Assembly: GCF_020880975.1 (NCBI RefSeq)
Contig: NZ_JAJIWP010000002.1
Location: forward strand, 1,105,102 to 1,169,101
Reading direction: 5' to 3'
DNA: 64,000 nt
Origin: Mucilaginibacter sp. UR6-1
GTDB lineage: Bacteria > Bacteroidota > Bacteroidia > Sphingobacteriales > Sphingobacteriaceae
In this document: positions 27,106-34,890 of the stretch, in pieces
How positions within the stretch are numbered: the first letter of the stretch is position 1
Layout: the number at the start of each line of letters is the position of its first letter
Program-made: the position numbers and the translations under genes
The notes under the pieces: generated by a model
The model's input: the letters and a program-made list of their open reading frames with translations, nothing else
The model's database searches: none
Told to the model about the DNA's origin: nothing

Positions 27106-27927
27106 ATGAAAAATTCTTCTAAATATTATAATATACCTTCATTTATCGACCCTCCCGGATGCCTGGAGGAATATCTTCCTGACCCAAGAATACCGAATGA
27201 GACGATAGAGATTGCCGTCTTTCAGGAACACCGCTTCGCTTTTTATTACTGGCTAAAATGGACAAACGCCAATGACGGGGTTATACCCTCATTGGTTACC
27301 TATGACTGGCATCAGGACCTATGCCCACCATATGAAGACCAGCGTTGTGACCTCAAAAAGCTCGATACTGTAAATAGCGGCGAGGTCGCATTCTACACAT
27401 GGGCAAAGCTATCCCACTTCAATGATGTACAGATATATGCCGCTGCATTGCTAAATAAGATAAAGGATGTATATATCATATGCAGGCAAAACACTTCCCG
27501 AAAATCAACCATGACCATTAAGGACTTCTACGGTAATACACATACAGTATTTATATTCAAGAGCCAGGAGGAATTTTTAAAACACATTTTGAATATTAAG
27601 GATGAACAACTTTATTTTGATATTGACCTCGATTACCTTACAATAAGTAATCCTTCCTCTATGGGCGGAACTCAGCAATCTAAAAATTATACTTTCTTAA
27701 AAAAGGAGCAAATCGTTGAGCAGTTCGCGTATTCAAATCCCAGTATCGGTTTTGTTATAGACTGTTTGGCTGGCTTTACTATCGCCACGGAACCAGGTTT
27801 TTGCGGTGGTCTCAAGAATGCTAACAAATACTTTCACTTGCTTGAAGGTATCTACTTTACAGAGCCGCTGTTTAGTGGAGACATTCACCGTTCAGGTCCG
27901 GAATGGAAATATAAATTGAATCCTTAG
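27106..27927 (+). CDS. UPF0489 family protein, arginase-like fold
   Basis: This 273-residue protein has two metal-ligand-like clusters. VTYDWHQDL (about residues 64-72) resembles the DxHxD loop of arginase-type enzymes, and QLYFDIDLDYLT (about 166-177) gives a DxDxD pattern. This combination is typical of UPF0489 proteins; some bacterial members act as peptide arginases that turn arginine into ornithine in ribosomal peptides. No precursor peptide or radical SAM gene is visible nearby, so that role is only a possibility. The gene lies between jetA (divergent) and a DUF2971 gene (convergent, 10 bp between stops), in a defence-like block. Confidence 0.7.
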   Translation: MKNSSKYYNIPSFIDPPGCLEEYLPDPRIPNETIEIAVFQEHRFAFYYWLKWTNANDGVIPSLVTYDWHQDLCPPYEDQRCDLKKLDTVNSGEVAFYTWAKLSHFNDVQIYAAALLNKIKDVYIICRQNTSRKSTMTIKDFYGNTHTVFIFKSQEEFLKHILNIKDEQLYFDIDLDYLTISNPSSMGGTQQSKNYTFLKKEQIVEQFAYSNPSIGFVIDCLAGFTIATEPGFCGGLKNANKYFHLLEGIYFTEPLFSGDIHRSGPEWKYKLNP

Positions 27928-27937
27928 TTAACAATAT

Positions 27938-28906
27938 TTATCGAAAAATTTCTTCAAAGATCAGTTTAAAGTGGTCAACGGATGGCCTTGCCTGGAACAC
28001 TCGAATCCCGCGTGAATTACAGATAGCAATAATTTCTGATTTGCGCTCTGGTGCCATGCGATAACCGAGAAAAACTTTGGTCTGGCAATCCATTCGGCAG
28101 TTTTGTTTTGGGAATGTACCCCCAATATTAAAGATGAAACGCCATTCCTTCTCATAAGACCATTCTATGGACTTTGTTGAGCCTGAAATGATAGCATAAA
28201 GCGGATTAAAACCATTATTCCCAATAAGGTTTTGCATTAGGTGTGCTGTTGCGTCGTATCTATGCCCCTGGTAAATTACTGGATATAGCAGCCTTTTTCG
28301 GATGTCCTCATCTGGCCAAAGCGAAATATTGTATTCGACACAAAAACCTGTGTGATAATCTGCATAATGGCTCCACATCAGCAACTGTTCGTGGGATTCG
28401 CAAAACGAGCATACTTTCATTTGTTCCTGCATAAAATCAATTTTCCATTGTTGCACATCTGCATATTGATCCTCAATCACCTGTCTCATAACCGATTTAA
28501 AGACACTGATTTGTTCTTTGCTACGGCCTTCAATTCCCAAAGCGTAGTCAATCAGGAATTCTAAAGGATCTGGCGCTTTCCGTGCCCTCATCATTACATC
28601 CTGGGGAACAGGATATTTTGTAGCGAAATCTGCAACGATGTCGACTTCAGCCTTGCCATTAATCGGAGCCTGAAGTTTGGAAAAATCTATGTACTCAGCA
28701 AACTCAAAGGGATCGTTGTATTCTGAAGGGGTGTTTAGCCAGACCGTATCAGTGGCCAGGTTCTTTATGGCATAATCGGTTGCAGACCTGTATTTATAAA
28801 GTTTAGTCGGCAGGTTTTTGTTTTTTAGTTGCATTGCTTCTTCAACCCGAAGATCCTGCGGGTTGACACAATCTAAAAATTTAATGTAGTTTTTTATCCA
28901 GTCCAA
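27938..28906 (-). CDS. DUF2971 domain-containing protein
   Basis: This 322-residue protein is recognisable by KLYKYRSATDYAIKNLATDT and LNTPSEYNDPFE near residues 36-68. The later block SHEQLLMWSHYADYHTGFCV near 178-197 is the core of DUF2971. The biochemical role of the family is not established, although members are frequent in phage-defence islands and mobile elements. It is the last gene of a four-gene minus-strand operon (31098 to 27938) and starts 41 bp after the preceding gene. No signal peptide or membrane segment is present, so it is cytoplasmic. Confidence 0.8.
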   Translation of the reverse strand: MDWIKNYIKFLDCVNPQDLRVEEAMQLKNKNLPTKLYKYRSATDYAIKNLATDTVWLNTPSEYNDPFEFAEYIDFSKLQAPINGKAEVDIVADFATKYPVPQDVMMRARKAPDPLEFLIDYALGIEGRSKEQISVFKSVMRQVIEDQYADVQQWKIDFMQEQMKVCSFCESHEQLLMWSHYADYHTGFCVEYNISLWPDEDIRKRLLYPVIYQGHRYDATAHLMQNLIGNNGFNPLYAIISGSTKSIEWSYEKEWRFIFNIGGTFPKQNCRMDCQTKVFLGYRMAPERKSEIIAICNSRGIRVFQARPSVDHFKLIFEEIFR

Positions 28907-28947
28907 TTGTCGAGGTTATATTGATTACGTAATGACAGTAGGCGTTA

Positions 28948-29724
28948 TTAGTATCGCTCGTTACTAAATATAAATTCATAAGCTATTTGCAGTAGAGGAA
29001 TTGGGGGAGTATTCATCCCTTTTAACCTATCCAGCAATTCTTCGTAAGTATTATAGCTACACCATTTCTTTACCAGTACAATTGTGATGGCCAGGGCAGC
29101 AGGTTCAAAGGGCAAGATGGGGCCCTGGACATTTCTCCAACGATACTCGTCTATTTGGTAAAGGCTTATCAATTCCCTAAGCCGTCCAATCAAATTGGAA
29201 AAATGCTCCCTAGACTTACTATTACTTGTAAAATGAGTAGAGTCAACCTCATTCATTGCCTCAATAACGAGCTGATAAGGGATGTTTAAATATGGAACGC
29301 GGCCCGTAAGAGGAAAATCCATCGCTGCATTTTGATCGGGATAAAAAGCAAACCCGGACTCGCGATCATCGTCGTATTGCTGCAACAGCCTGTAAAAAAA
29401 ATCCTCGTGGTCGAAATCTTCCTCCCGACTTTTAGATTTAGAAAAACGATTCCCTGCTGCTCCTTGGGCACATATTTCACACAAGCGCCATAGTGGCGAT
29501 TGTATCTGAAAAAAGCAATCGGCAGCTAATGCAAATAATTCTTTCGCCCTATGCGTGTCTAAGAGGGATTGGTATAGCGCACTTATCAGCCATGAACTTG
29601 CAACAAATGCGAGGTTTTTATCGCTACCCTCTTTACTCACGGCACTGGCATATCCTTCATATGATTGAGCAACATTTAAGGCATCTTCCTTGTTAATATT
29701 CAGTGCTTCGGTGAAATCACTCAT
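28948..29724 (-). CDS. Hypothetical helical protein
   Basis: I do not recognise this 258-residue protein. The N-terminal third looks like TPR-type alpha-helical repeats (SWLISALYQSLLDTHRAKEL then FALAADCFFQIQSP). The middle part is acidic (SREEDFDHEDFFYRLLQQYD). A conserved-looking SLYQIDEYRWRNVQGPILPF is followed by a hydrophobic helix, AALAITIVLV. There is no signal peptide. It overlaps the upstream ART-like gene by 4 bp, so the two are translationally coupled. It could be an adaptor or antidote for that enzyme. Confidence 0.6.
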   Translation of the reverse strand: MSDFTEALNINKEDALNVAQSYEGYASAVSKEGSDKNLAFVASSWLISALYQSLLDTHRAKELFALAADCFFQIQSPLWRLCEICAQGAAGNRFSKSKSREEDFDHEDFFYRLLQQYDDDRESGFAFYPDQNAAMDFPLTGRVPYLNIPYQLVIEAMNEVDSTHFTSNSKSREHFSNLIGRLRELISLYQIDEYRWRNVQGPILPFEPAALAITIVLVKKWCSYNTYEELLDRLKGMNTPPIPLLQIAYEFIFSNERY

Positions 29725-30380
29725 GAAATTACTTCTTGTATGTTAGACAACTTTTCAGGAGCCTGATAGGCCGGATTCGTATAAGTAAAATGGGGTGCTG
29801 GCAAGATACCCCTACGTTGTGCCAATTTAACATCGGTACAATTATATCCTTCAACCTTTTCAATTTGTACTGATGGAATTATAATTTTTGCCATAATTTC
29901 TCCCTGCCTGTAATAGGGCTGGTAATCCTGGTACACATATAGGTTTCTTATTTCTTCGGAAAATTGCTCCATCTCTACAGCAACCTTTCCAACTGTCATC
30001 AGATAGGCATAGAAAATATAGCCGCTGGATTTATTGTTGTCTGTGGCAAAATTTAGGGCTGTCATGAACGGCGGAAAAACAAGGTTTCTTTTTGTGCTGA
30101 AATCGCGTTCCACAGCTCCAGCAGTAGTAGATATAAAAGGTGAAACCTCGCCAAATTTCCCGGTATGTAAACTATGGAGGGGGTTGCTCGGTGGTACCGG
30201 CCTGTGGTACTGATTTAAATGCAATTTTAGATTATTCATTGTAAGATGGATCTTACGTTCTGCCGGTGTAATCGTTCCCGCTTTTCGCCACCAATTGCAG
30301 GTTATGCCACTGTCAACGATGGCTTGTGCCTGCGCATTGTCCAACCCGTTTATTCCCTTTAATACTTTTTGGAAAACCAT
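29721..30380 (-). CDS. Hypothetical protein with ADP-ribosyltransferase-like motifs
   Basis: This 219-residue protein is unfamiliar as a whole. Three spaced segments fit the R-S-E pattern of ADP-ribosyltransferases: an early Arg in NQYHRPVPP (about 56-64), a Ser-Thr-Thr strand in SPFISTTAGAVERD (about 80-93), and a late Glu in YYRQGEIMAKIIIP (about 156-169), with GYIFYAYL between. The fold assignment is inference from these motifs only. It sits between a basic-tailed protein gene (25 bp upstream) and a helical protein gene (4-bp overlap), then DUF2971. A toxin or target-modifying effector in a defence-type operon would fit. Confidence 0.5.
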   Translation of the reverse strand: MVFQKVLKGINGLDNAQAQAIVDSGITCNWWRKAGTITPAERKIHLTMNNLKLHLNQYHRPVPPSNPLHSLHTGKFGEVSPFISTTAGAVERDFSTKRNLVFPPFMTALNFATDNNKSSGYIFYAYLMTVGKVAVEMEQFSEEIRNLYVYQDYQPYYRQGEIMAKIIIPSVQIEKVEGYNCTDVKLAQRRGILPAPHFTYTNPAYQAPEKLSNIQEVIS

Positions 30381-30405
30381 GCTTTACTATTTAAGATTAA
30401 TGATT

Positions 30406-31098
30406 TTAGCGCTTTCTCTTTTTGCGTTTAGGCTTCTTTGGTGTAGTTGCAGGCCCGGTTTTACGTTTTTTCAAAGCCCTGATACGATTTTCAATGCGTT
30501 TTTCTTCCTCCCTACCGGCGGAATCAGCTGTAAGGGCAACCGCCATCACTTCAGGCAATAGCGCTTCATATGATTTTATGATCCTGTTACAAACGGCCGC
30601 ACTAATGTTATCTGTCATTTGCATCGCCTTTGCATTTTTTGCGGCTATATACATACGGTGGAGCAATCGATATTTTTTTTCCTCAAGCGCATTGTTAAAA
30701 AAGCTTTCAAATAATTTAGGCAGCCAAAGCAGATTAAGGTGAAGCGCCTGCGTTATAGGCTCTACAATCCCAATATTGGTAAGCATAACCTCGCCGACGC
30801 GGCCCAATTCAAAGGTTGGAATGCCTTCATGAAAAAAAGTACTATCGGCCTTCCTTACAATATATTTTTTATCAGCAAGCTCACCAATGAGGTGGAGCCT
30901 CAAATTATGGGGATTTTCACCTTCTCCTGAAACGCCGGTGCATAACAAGTGGGCCAATATTAAATGTGGGAAACCGTTGCCCATAAATTTGGACTCTACA
31001 CCTTCCTCCATTTTGATTCTGAAAGTACCGAGTTTTTGTACATACACTTCGATTTCCTTGGCTGAATTCGATACTTCAACCGTTGGCTCATCATTCAT
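30406..31098 (-). CDS. Hypothetical protein with a highly basic C-terminal tail
   Basis: This protein has about 230 residues from the ATG at 31098; an upstream ATG at 31125 is in frame but lies inside the conserved part of traG on the other strand. I do not recognise the family. The body is mixed alpha/beta with a helical second half (LLHRMYIAAKNAKAMQMTDN). The end is a lysine/arginine-rich tail (ALKKRKTGPATTPKKPKRKK and KR), which could bind nucleic acid. It is the first gene of the four-gene operon, and its 5' end coincides with the junction to the truncated conjugative element. Confidence 0.6.
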   Translation of the reverse strand: MNDEPTVEVSNSAKEIEVYVQKLGTFRIKMEEGVESKFMGNGFPHLILAHLLCTGVSGEGENPHNLRLHLIGELADKKYIVRKADSTFFHEGIPTFELGRVGEVMLTNIGIVEPITQALHLNLLWLPKLFESFFNNALEEKKYRLLHRMYIAAKNAKAMQMTDNISAAVCNRIIKSYEALLPEVMAVALTADSAGREEEKRIENRIRALKKRKTGPATTPKKPKRKKRKR

Positions 31099-32468
31099 TA
31101 GCTTACTGGCAGTTTCGGAAAACAAATACCTTTGACACCTTTGCCGAGCAGGCTACCTGTTTCCTCAATTTGGAAACAGGGTACCGCACTTCACTTAGCC
31201 CTGTGGGCATCCGCCTTGGCGACCGCCTTACCGGCAAGCCCGTGCATGTGGACATTAGCGACGAGCCCATGACCATGGGCATTTGTACCAACCGCAACAA
31301 ATTCATATTGGGGCCTTCGGGCAGCGGCAAATCATTCTTTACCAACCACATGGTACGGAGCTATTACGAGCAAGGCACGCACGTGGTACTGGTGGATGTT
31401 GGACACAGCTATAAAGGGTTGTGCGATATGGTAAAGGGCTACTACTTTACTTATAGCGAAGAGAATCCCATCCGGTTCAACCCATTTTTTATTGGTGAAG
31501 GCGACAGCCTGGACACCGAAAAAAAAGAGAGCATTAAGACCTTGCTGTTAGCACTTTGGAAAAAGGACGATGAAGCCTTTAAGCGCAGTGAATATGTGGC
31601 TTTGTCTAATGCTATCAGCGGCTATTATCATTACCTGATTCGTAATCCCGAAGTATTTGCCTGCTTCGACACCTTTTACGAGTTCTTGCAGGATGCCTAT
31701 AAAAAAGTACTGGAAGATGACCGGGTAAAGGAAAAGGATTTTGACGTAGATAATTTCCTGTATGTACTGCGCCCGTACTACAAGGGCGGCGAATTCGATT
31801 ACCTGCTTAATGCTACCGAAAACCTGAACCTTTTGCAGGAACGCTTTATCGTTTTTGAGCTGGACAATATTAAGGACCACCCGATACTGTTCCCGGTGGT
31901 TACCATTATCATCATGGAAGTTTTCATTAACAAGATGCGTAAAATGAAGGGCATCCGCAAGATGATCTTAATCGAAGAAGCCTGGAAGGCGCTGATGAAG
32001 GAGGGGTTTGCCGAGTACATCAAATACCTTTTTAAAACCGTGCGGAAGTTCTTTGGCGAAGCGATAGTTGTGACGCAGGAAGTGGAAGACATTATTTCCT
32101 CACCGGTGGTAAAACAGGCCATCATCAACAACAGCGACTGCAAGATACTGCTTGACCAAAGCAAGTACCAAAACAAATTCGACCAGATACAGGAGCTTTT
32201 GGGGCTTACCGAAAAGGAAAAAGCACTGGTACTCTCGGTCAACAAAGCCAACGACCCGGCCCGCAAATACAAGGAGGTTTTTATTTCACTTGGCGGGATG
32301 CTCTCCAAAGTATACCGGACAGAAGTATCGCTGGAAGAATACCTGGCTTATTCTACCGAGCAGACCGAAAAAGTCAAGCTAATGGAATACGCGTCAAAGT
32401 TTGGCGGCGACATCCGAAAGGGTATCATGGCCATGGCGGATGATATAAGAAGCAAACTTAAAAACTAG
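31083..32468 (+). CDS. traG: TraG family conjugation ATPase (VirB4-like), N-terminally truncated
   Basis: TraG is the VirB4-like ATPase that powers the Bacteroidota conjugative type IV secretion apparatus. The 461 residues correspond to the C-terminal ATPase part. They include Walker A GPSGSGKSFFTNHMVR (about residue 77), LVDVGHSYKGLCD, Walker B MILIEEAWKALM, and the late QSKYQNKFDQIQELLGL. Family members are about 800 residues or more. Recognisable similarity begins near 31130 (TFDTFAEQATCFLNLE), and the first 15-20 residues look unrelated, so the gene was cut by the arrival of the adjacent block. It is followed by the tra genes in the usual order. Function is doubtful. Confidence 0.85.
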   Translation: MAHHSLAYWQFRKTNTFDTFAEQATCFLNLETGYRTSLSPVGIRLGDRLTGKPVHVDISDEPMTMGICTNRNKFILGPSGSGKSFFTNHMVRSYYEQGTHVVLVDVGHSYKGLCDMVKGYYFTYSEENPIRFNPFFIGEGDSLDTEKKESIKTLLLALWKKDDEAFKRSEYVALSNAISGYYHYLIRNPEVFACFDTFYEFLQDAYKKVLEDDRVKEKDFDVDNFLYVLRPYYKGGEFDYLLNATENLNLLQERFIVFELDNIKDHPILFPVVTIIIMEVFINKMRKMKGIRKMILIEEAWKALMKEGFAEYIKYLFKTVRKFFGEAIVVTQEVEDIISSPVVKQAIINNSDCKILLDQSKYQNKFDQIQELLGLTEKEKALVLSVNKANDPARKYKEVFISLGGMLSKVYRTEVSLEEYLAYSTEQTEKVKLMEYASKFGGDIRKGIMAMADDIRSKLKN

Positions 32469-32473
32469 AGATT

Positions 32474-33154
32474 ATGAAAAAGTATATAAGGATTTTAGGA
32501 TTGGCGTTGGTACTGTGGGTTGCAGTGCCCACGCAAGAGACAAACGCGCAGATACCGGGTCTGGATTTTATCACCGGCGCGGTAAAGCGGGTGGTTAAGG
32601 CGATTGACCTGCGCATCCAGCGCTTGCAGAATAAAACCATCTGGCTGCAAAACGCGCAGAAGACATTGGAAAATGCGCTTTCAAAATTAAAGCTCGATGA
32701 GATAGCCGACTGGACGGAAAAGCAGAAAGAGCAATATGCCAAGTACTACGAAGAGCTCGCTAAAGTGAAAGCCATCATCAGCTACTACCAGCGCATCCGG
32801 GATATTACCCAAAAGCAGGTGCGGCTGGTTCAGGAATATCAACGCGCCTGGAATCTTTTGCAGCAGGATGAGCATTTTACCGCTGATGAGATAGAATACA
32901 TGGGTAAAGTCTATGCAGGTATACTGGAAGAAAGCCTGAAGAATATTGATCAGATAACCCTTGTAGTGGAATCCTTTGCAACCACCATGAGCGATGCCAA
33001 GCGATTGGAACTCATCAACGAAGCCGCCGACCGGGTGGATGAGAATTACAGCGACCTTACCCGCTTTAACCGGCAGAATGCGGTGCTTAGCCTTCAACGC
33101 TCAAAAGATGCACATGAGGCTGATGTGGTAAGAAAGCTTTACGGTATACAATAA
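32474..33154 (+). CDS. traI: Conjugative transposon TraI-like periplasmic protein (DUF4141)
   Basis: This 226-residue protein has a signal peptide (about 1-25, ending TNAQ) and a largely helical, coiled-coil-rich body. It matches the DUF4141/TraI position and style in Bacteroides-type conjugative elements: GLDFITGAVKRVVKAIDLRI then QNKTIWLQNAQKTLEN. It is part of the mating apparatus, not the relaxase that carries the name TraI in F plasmids. The C-terminal part resembles two proteins encoded just downstream (33598 and 34248). It starts 5 bp after the traG stop. Confidence 0.75.
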   Translation: MKKYIRILGLALVLWVAVPTQETNAQIPGLDFITGAVKRVVKAIDLRIQRLQNKTIWLQNAQKTLENALSKLKLDEIADWTEKQKEQYAKYYEELAKVKAIISYYQRIRDITQKQVRLVQEYQRAWNLLQQDEHFTADEIEYMGKVYAGILEESLKNIDQITLVVESFATTMSDAKRLELINEAADRVDENYSDLTRFNRQNAVLSLQRSKDAHEADVVRKLYGIQ

Positions 33155-33164
33155 AGGAAATGGT

Positions 33165-33601
33165 ATGGCAGCATTTACAGCAAATGACCTTTTCACGCTT
33201 TTTCAAGCTAAAGGATACACAGGGCTTACGCAGTTCTATTCCCCCTCGTTGAGTTTACCGATACCATCGAGGCAGGTTTAAAGCGAGTGCAGCAGGAATT
33301 TGCCGGGCAGCAAGGCCTGAACACGTTCAGCATGTCTTCCTATCCGCTATGGGAAAAGCAAGGCAGCCCATATGTATCCAGTTACATGTCATGCAGCTAC
33401 AATGATGAAAAGTTTAGCATCAGGCTTATAGACCTGAGCTACAACAACGGCACCTACAAGGGTGAACTGTCAAGGCAGTTGCTAAAGGAACCAGGGCCAG
33501 AAGATGTCCCCGATAAACAGCATTTAAGCGATACACTGAAAGGACTGATTATACATTCTATCGAATTGATTAAGAGAAACAGTAAACGGATTAAGTTATG
33601 A
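33165..33601 (+). pseudogene. Frameshifted tra-region gene of unknown function
   Basis: Translation from the ATG at 33165 gives MAAFTANDLFTLFQAKGYTG and stays protein-like until a run of five C at 33241-33245. Beyond that point it soon meets a TAA. The frame that continues sensibly (VEFTDTIEAGLKRVQQEFAG onward to 33601) is shifted by one base, as if one C was lost. The combined product would be about 145 residues without a signal peptide. I do not recognise the family. A sequencing error in the homopolymer is possible. The stop overlaps the next gene by 4 bp. Confidence 0.6.
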
Positions 33602-34251
33602 AAGCATTTATAATAACATGTATTGCCCTGGTAACATTTTCTGTTGCTCACGGGCAAACCTGGAGCGAGTGGTTCAAGCAGAACAAGACGCAGAAGAAAT
33701 ACCTCACCCAGCAGATCGCCGCCCTAAAAGTGTATATCAAGTATGCCCAAAAGGGCTACAAGATAGCCAAAGAGGGATTGACAACCATAGGCAACATAAC
33801 CAATGGCGAGTTCAACCTGCACGAAGTGTTCTTCAACTCACTACGCATGGTTAACCCTGAAATTAAAAACTACGTAAGGGTCGCTGACATTATCGCCCTC
33901 CAGGTCAAGATCGTGAAGGAGTACAATAGTACCTATAGCTGGCTTTCCCGTAGCGATACATTTGAAGGCAGTGAGCTGGATTATATCGAAAGGTCTTACC
34001 GTAGGCTGCTGGAGAATTGCGAGGCGCTGATTGATGAACTAATTGCCGTCACAACCGATAGCCAGCTGGAAATGAAGGACGATGAGCGGATGGAACGCAT
34101 CAATCGCCTTTATACGCAGATGCAGGAAAATTGGGAGTTCTGCCGTGGCTTTGGCAATGAGTCCAAAGGCCTTGCCATTGCAAGGCTGCGCGATAAGAAT
34201 GATGCTGCAACCGGCCGCTCTTTAAACGACATTAACCCAACTGAACCATGA
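33598..34251 (+). CDS. Secreted helical tra-region protein, paralogue 1
   Basis: This 217-residue protein has a signal peptide (about 1-19, ending AHGQ) and an alpha-helical body. QQIAALKVYIKYAQKGYKIA and GLTTIGNITNGEFNLHEVFF match the layout of the next gene product. Proteins in this position are often labelled TerB-like in databases, but I see no evidence for tellurite resistance; a structural role in the mating channel is more likely. It overlaps its neighbours by 4 bp on both sides. There are no other clues to function. Confidence 0.65.
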   Translation: MKAFIITCIALVTFSVAHGQTWSEWFKQNKTQKKYLTQQIAALKVYIKYAQKGYKIAKEGLTTIGNITNGEFNLHEVFFNSLRMVNPEIKNYVRVADIIALQVKIVKEYNSTYSWLSRSDTFEGSELDYIERSYRRLLENCEALIDELIAVTTDSQLEMKDDERMERINRLYTQMQENWEFCRGFGNESKGLAIARLRDKNDAATGRSLNDINPTEP

Positions 34252-34883
34252 AAAAGATGTGTCTGATTATAGTTTTTGCACTATTTGGAATGGTGCAAAA
34301 CAGGGCTTCGGCCCAATCGCAGGAAGTACAGCAACTCCTGCTTAATATCGAAAAGCTCACGCAGTTCAAGCAGATCCTTTCCGATATGAAAAAAGGCTAC
34401 CAGGTGCTGGAAGGCGGCTATAATACCATCAAGGATATTTCACAAGGCAACTTCAGCTTGCATAAAGCCTTTCTTGACGGGCTGATGGCGGTAAGCCCTA
34501 CAGTAAGAAACAACTATAAGGCCGCAGAGATTGTGGAGTACCAGGTAAAGCTTGTACGTGAATACCGCAGCGCCTACAACCGTTTCCGTGCCGATGATAA
34601 TTTTAATGCTCGCGAGATTGGCTATGTGGCCAAAGTGTATGATAACCTATTAAAAGAAAGCCTGCGCAACCTGGACGAGTTGCTGCTGGTTATCACAGCC
34701 GGTCAGGCACGCATGAGTGATGATGAGCGCTTGCAGGCCATTGACCGTATCCACGCCGAGATGATAGATAAACTTATGTTCCTGCGGAACTTCAATAACG
34801 ACACATCTGTGCTGGCCTTACAGCGGGCAATGGAGCGTAAAGATGCCCGCACCTCCAAAAGTATCTATGGTATAAACGACTAA
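34248..34883 (+). CDS. Secreted helical tra-region protein, paralogue 2
   Basis: This 211-residue protein has a signal peptide (about 1-23, ending ASAQ). It shares the arrangement of the previous protein: KQILSDMKKGYQVLEGGYNT, then IKDISQGNFSLHKAFLDGLM. A C-terminal half (YVAKVYDNLLKESLRNLDEL) closely parallels that of the TraI-like protein at 32474 and ends SIYGIND against its KLYGIQ. I infer that the three genes arose by duplication. It sits 7 bp before traJ in the transfer operon. Confidence 0.65.
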   Translation: MKKMCLIIVFALFGMVQNRASAQSQEVQQLLLNIEKLTQFKQILSDMKKGYQVLEGGYNTIKDISQGNFSLHKAFLDGLMAVSPTVRNNYKAAEIVEYQVKLVREYRSAYNRFRADDNFNAREIGYVAKVYDNLLKESLRNLDELLLVITAGQARMSDDERLQAIDRIHAEMIDKLMFLRNFNNDTSVLALQRAMERKDARTSKSIYGIND

Positions 34884-34890
34884 ATCAACT

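Noticed and set aside
33618..33854. 78-codon plus-strand frame inside a tra gene
   Set aside because: Shadow frame without motifs; the overlapping frame has a signal peptide and matches its paralogues.
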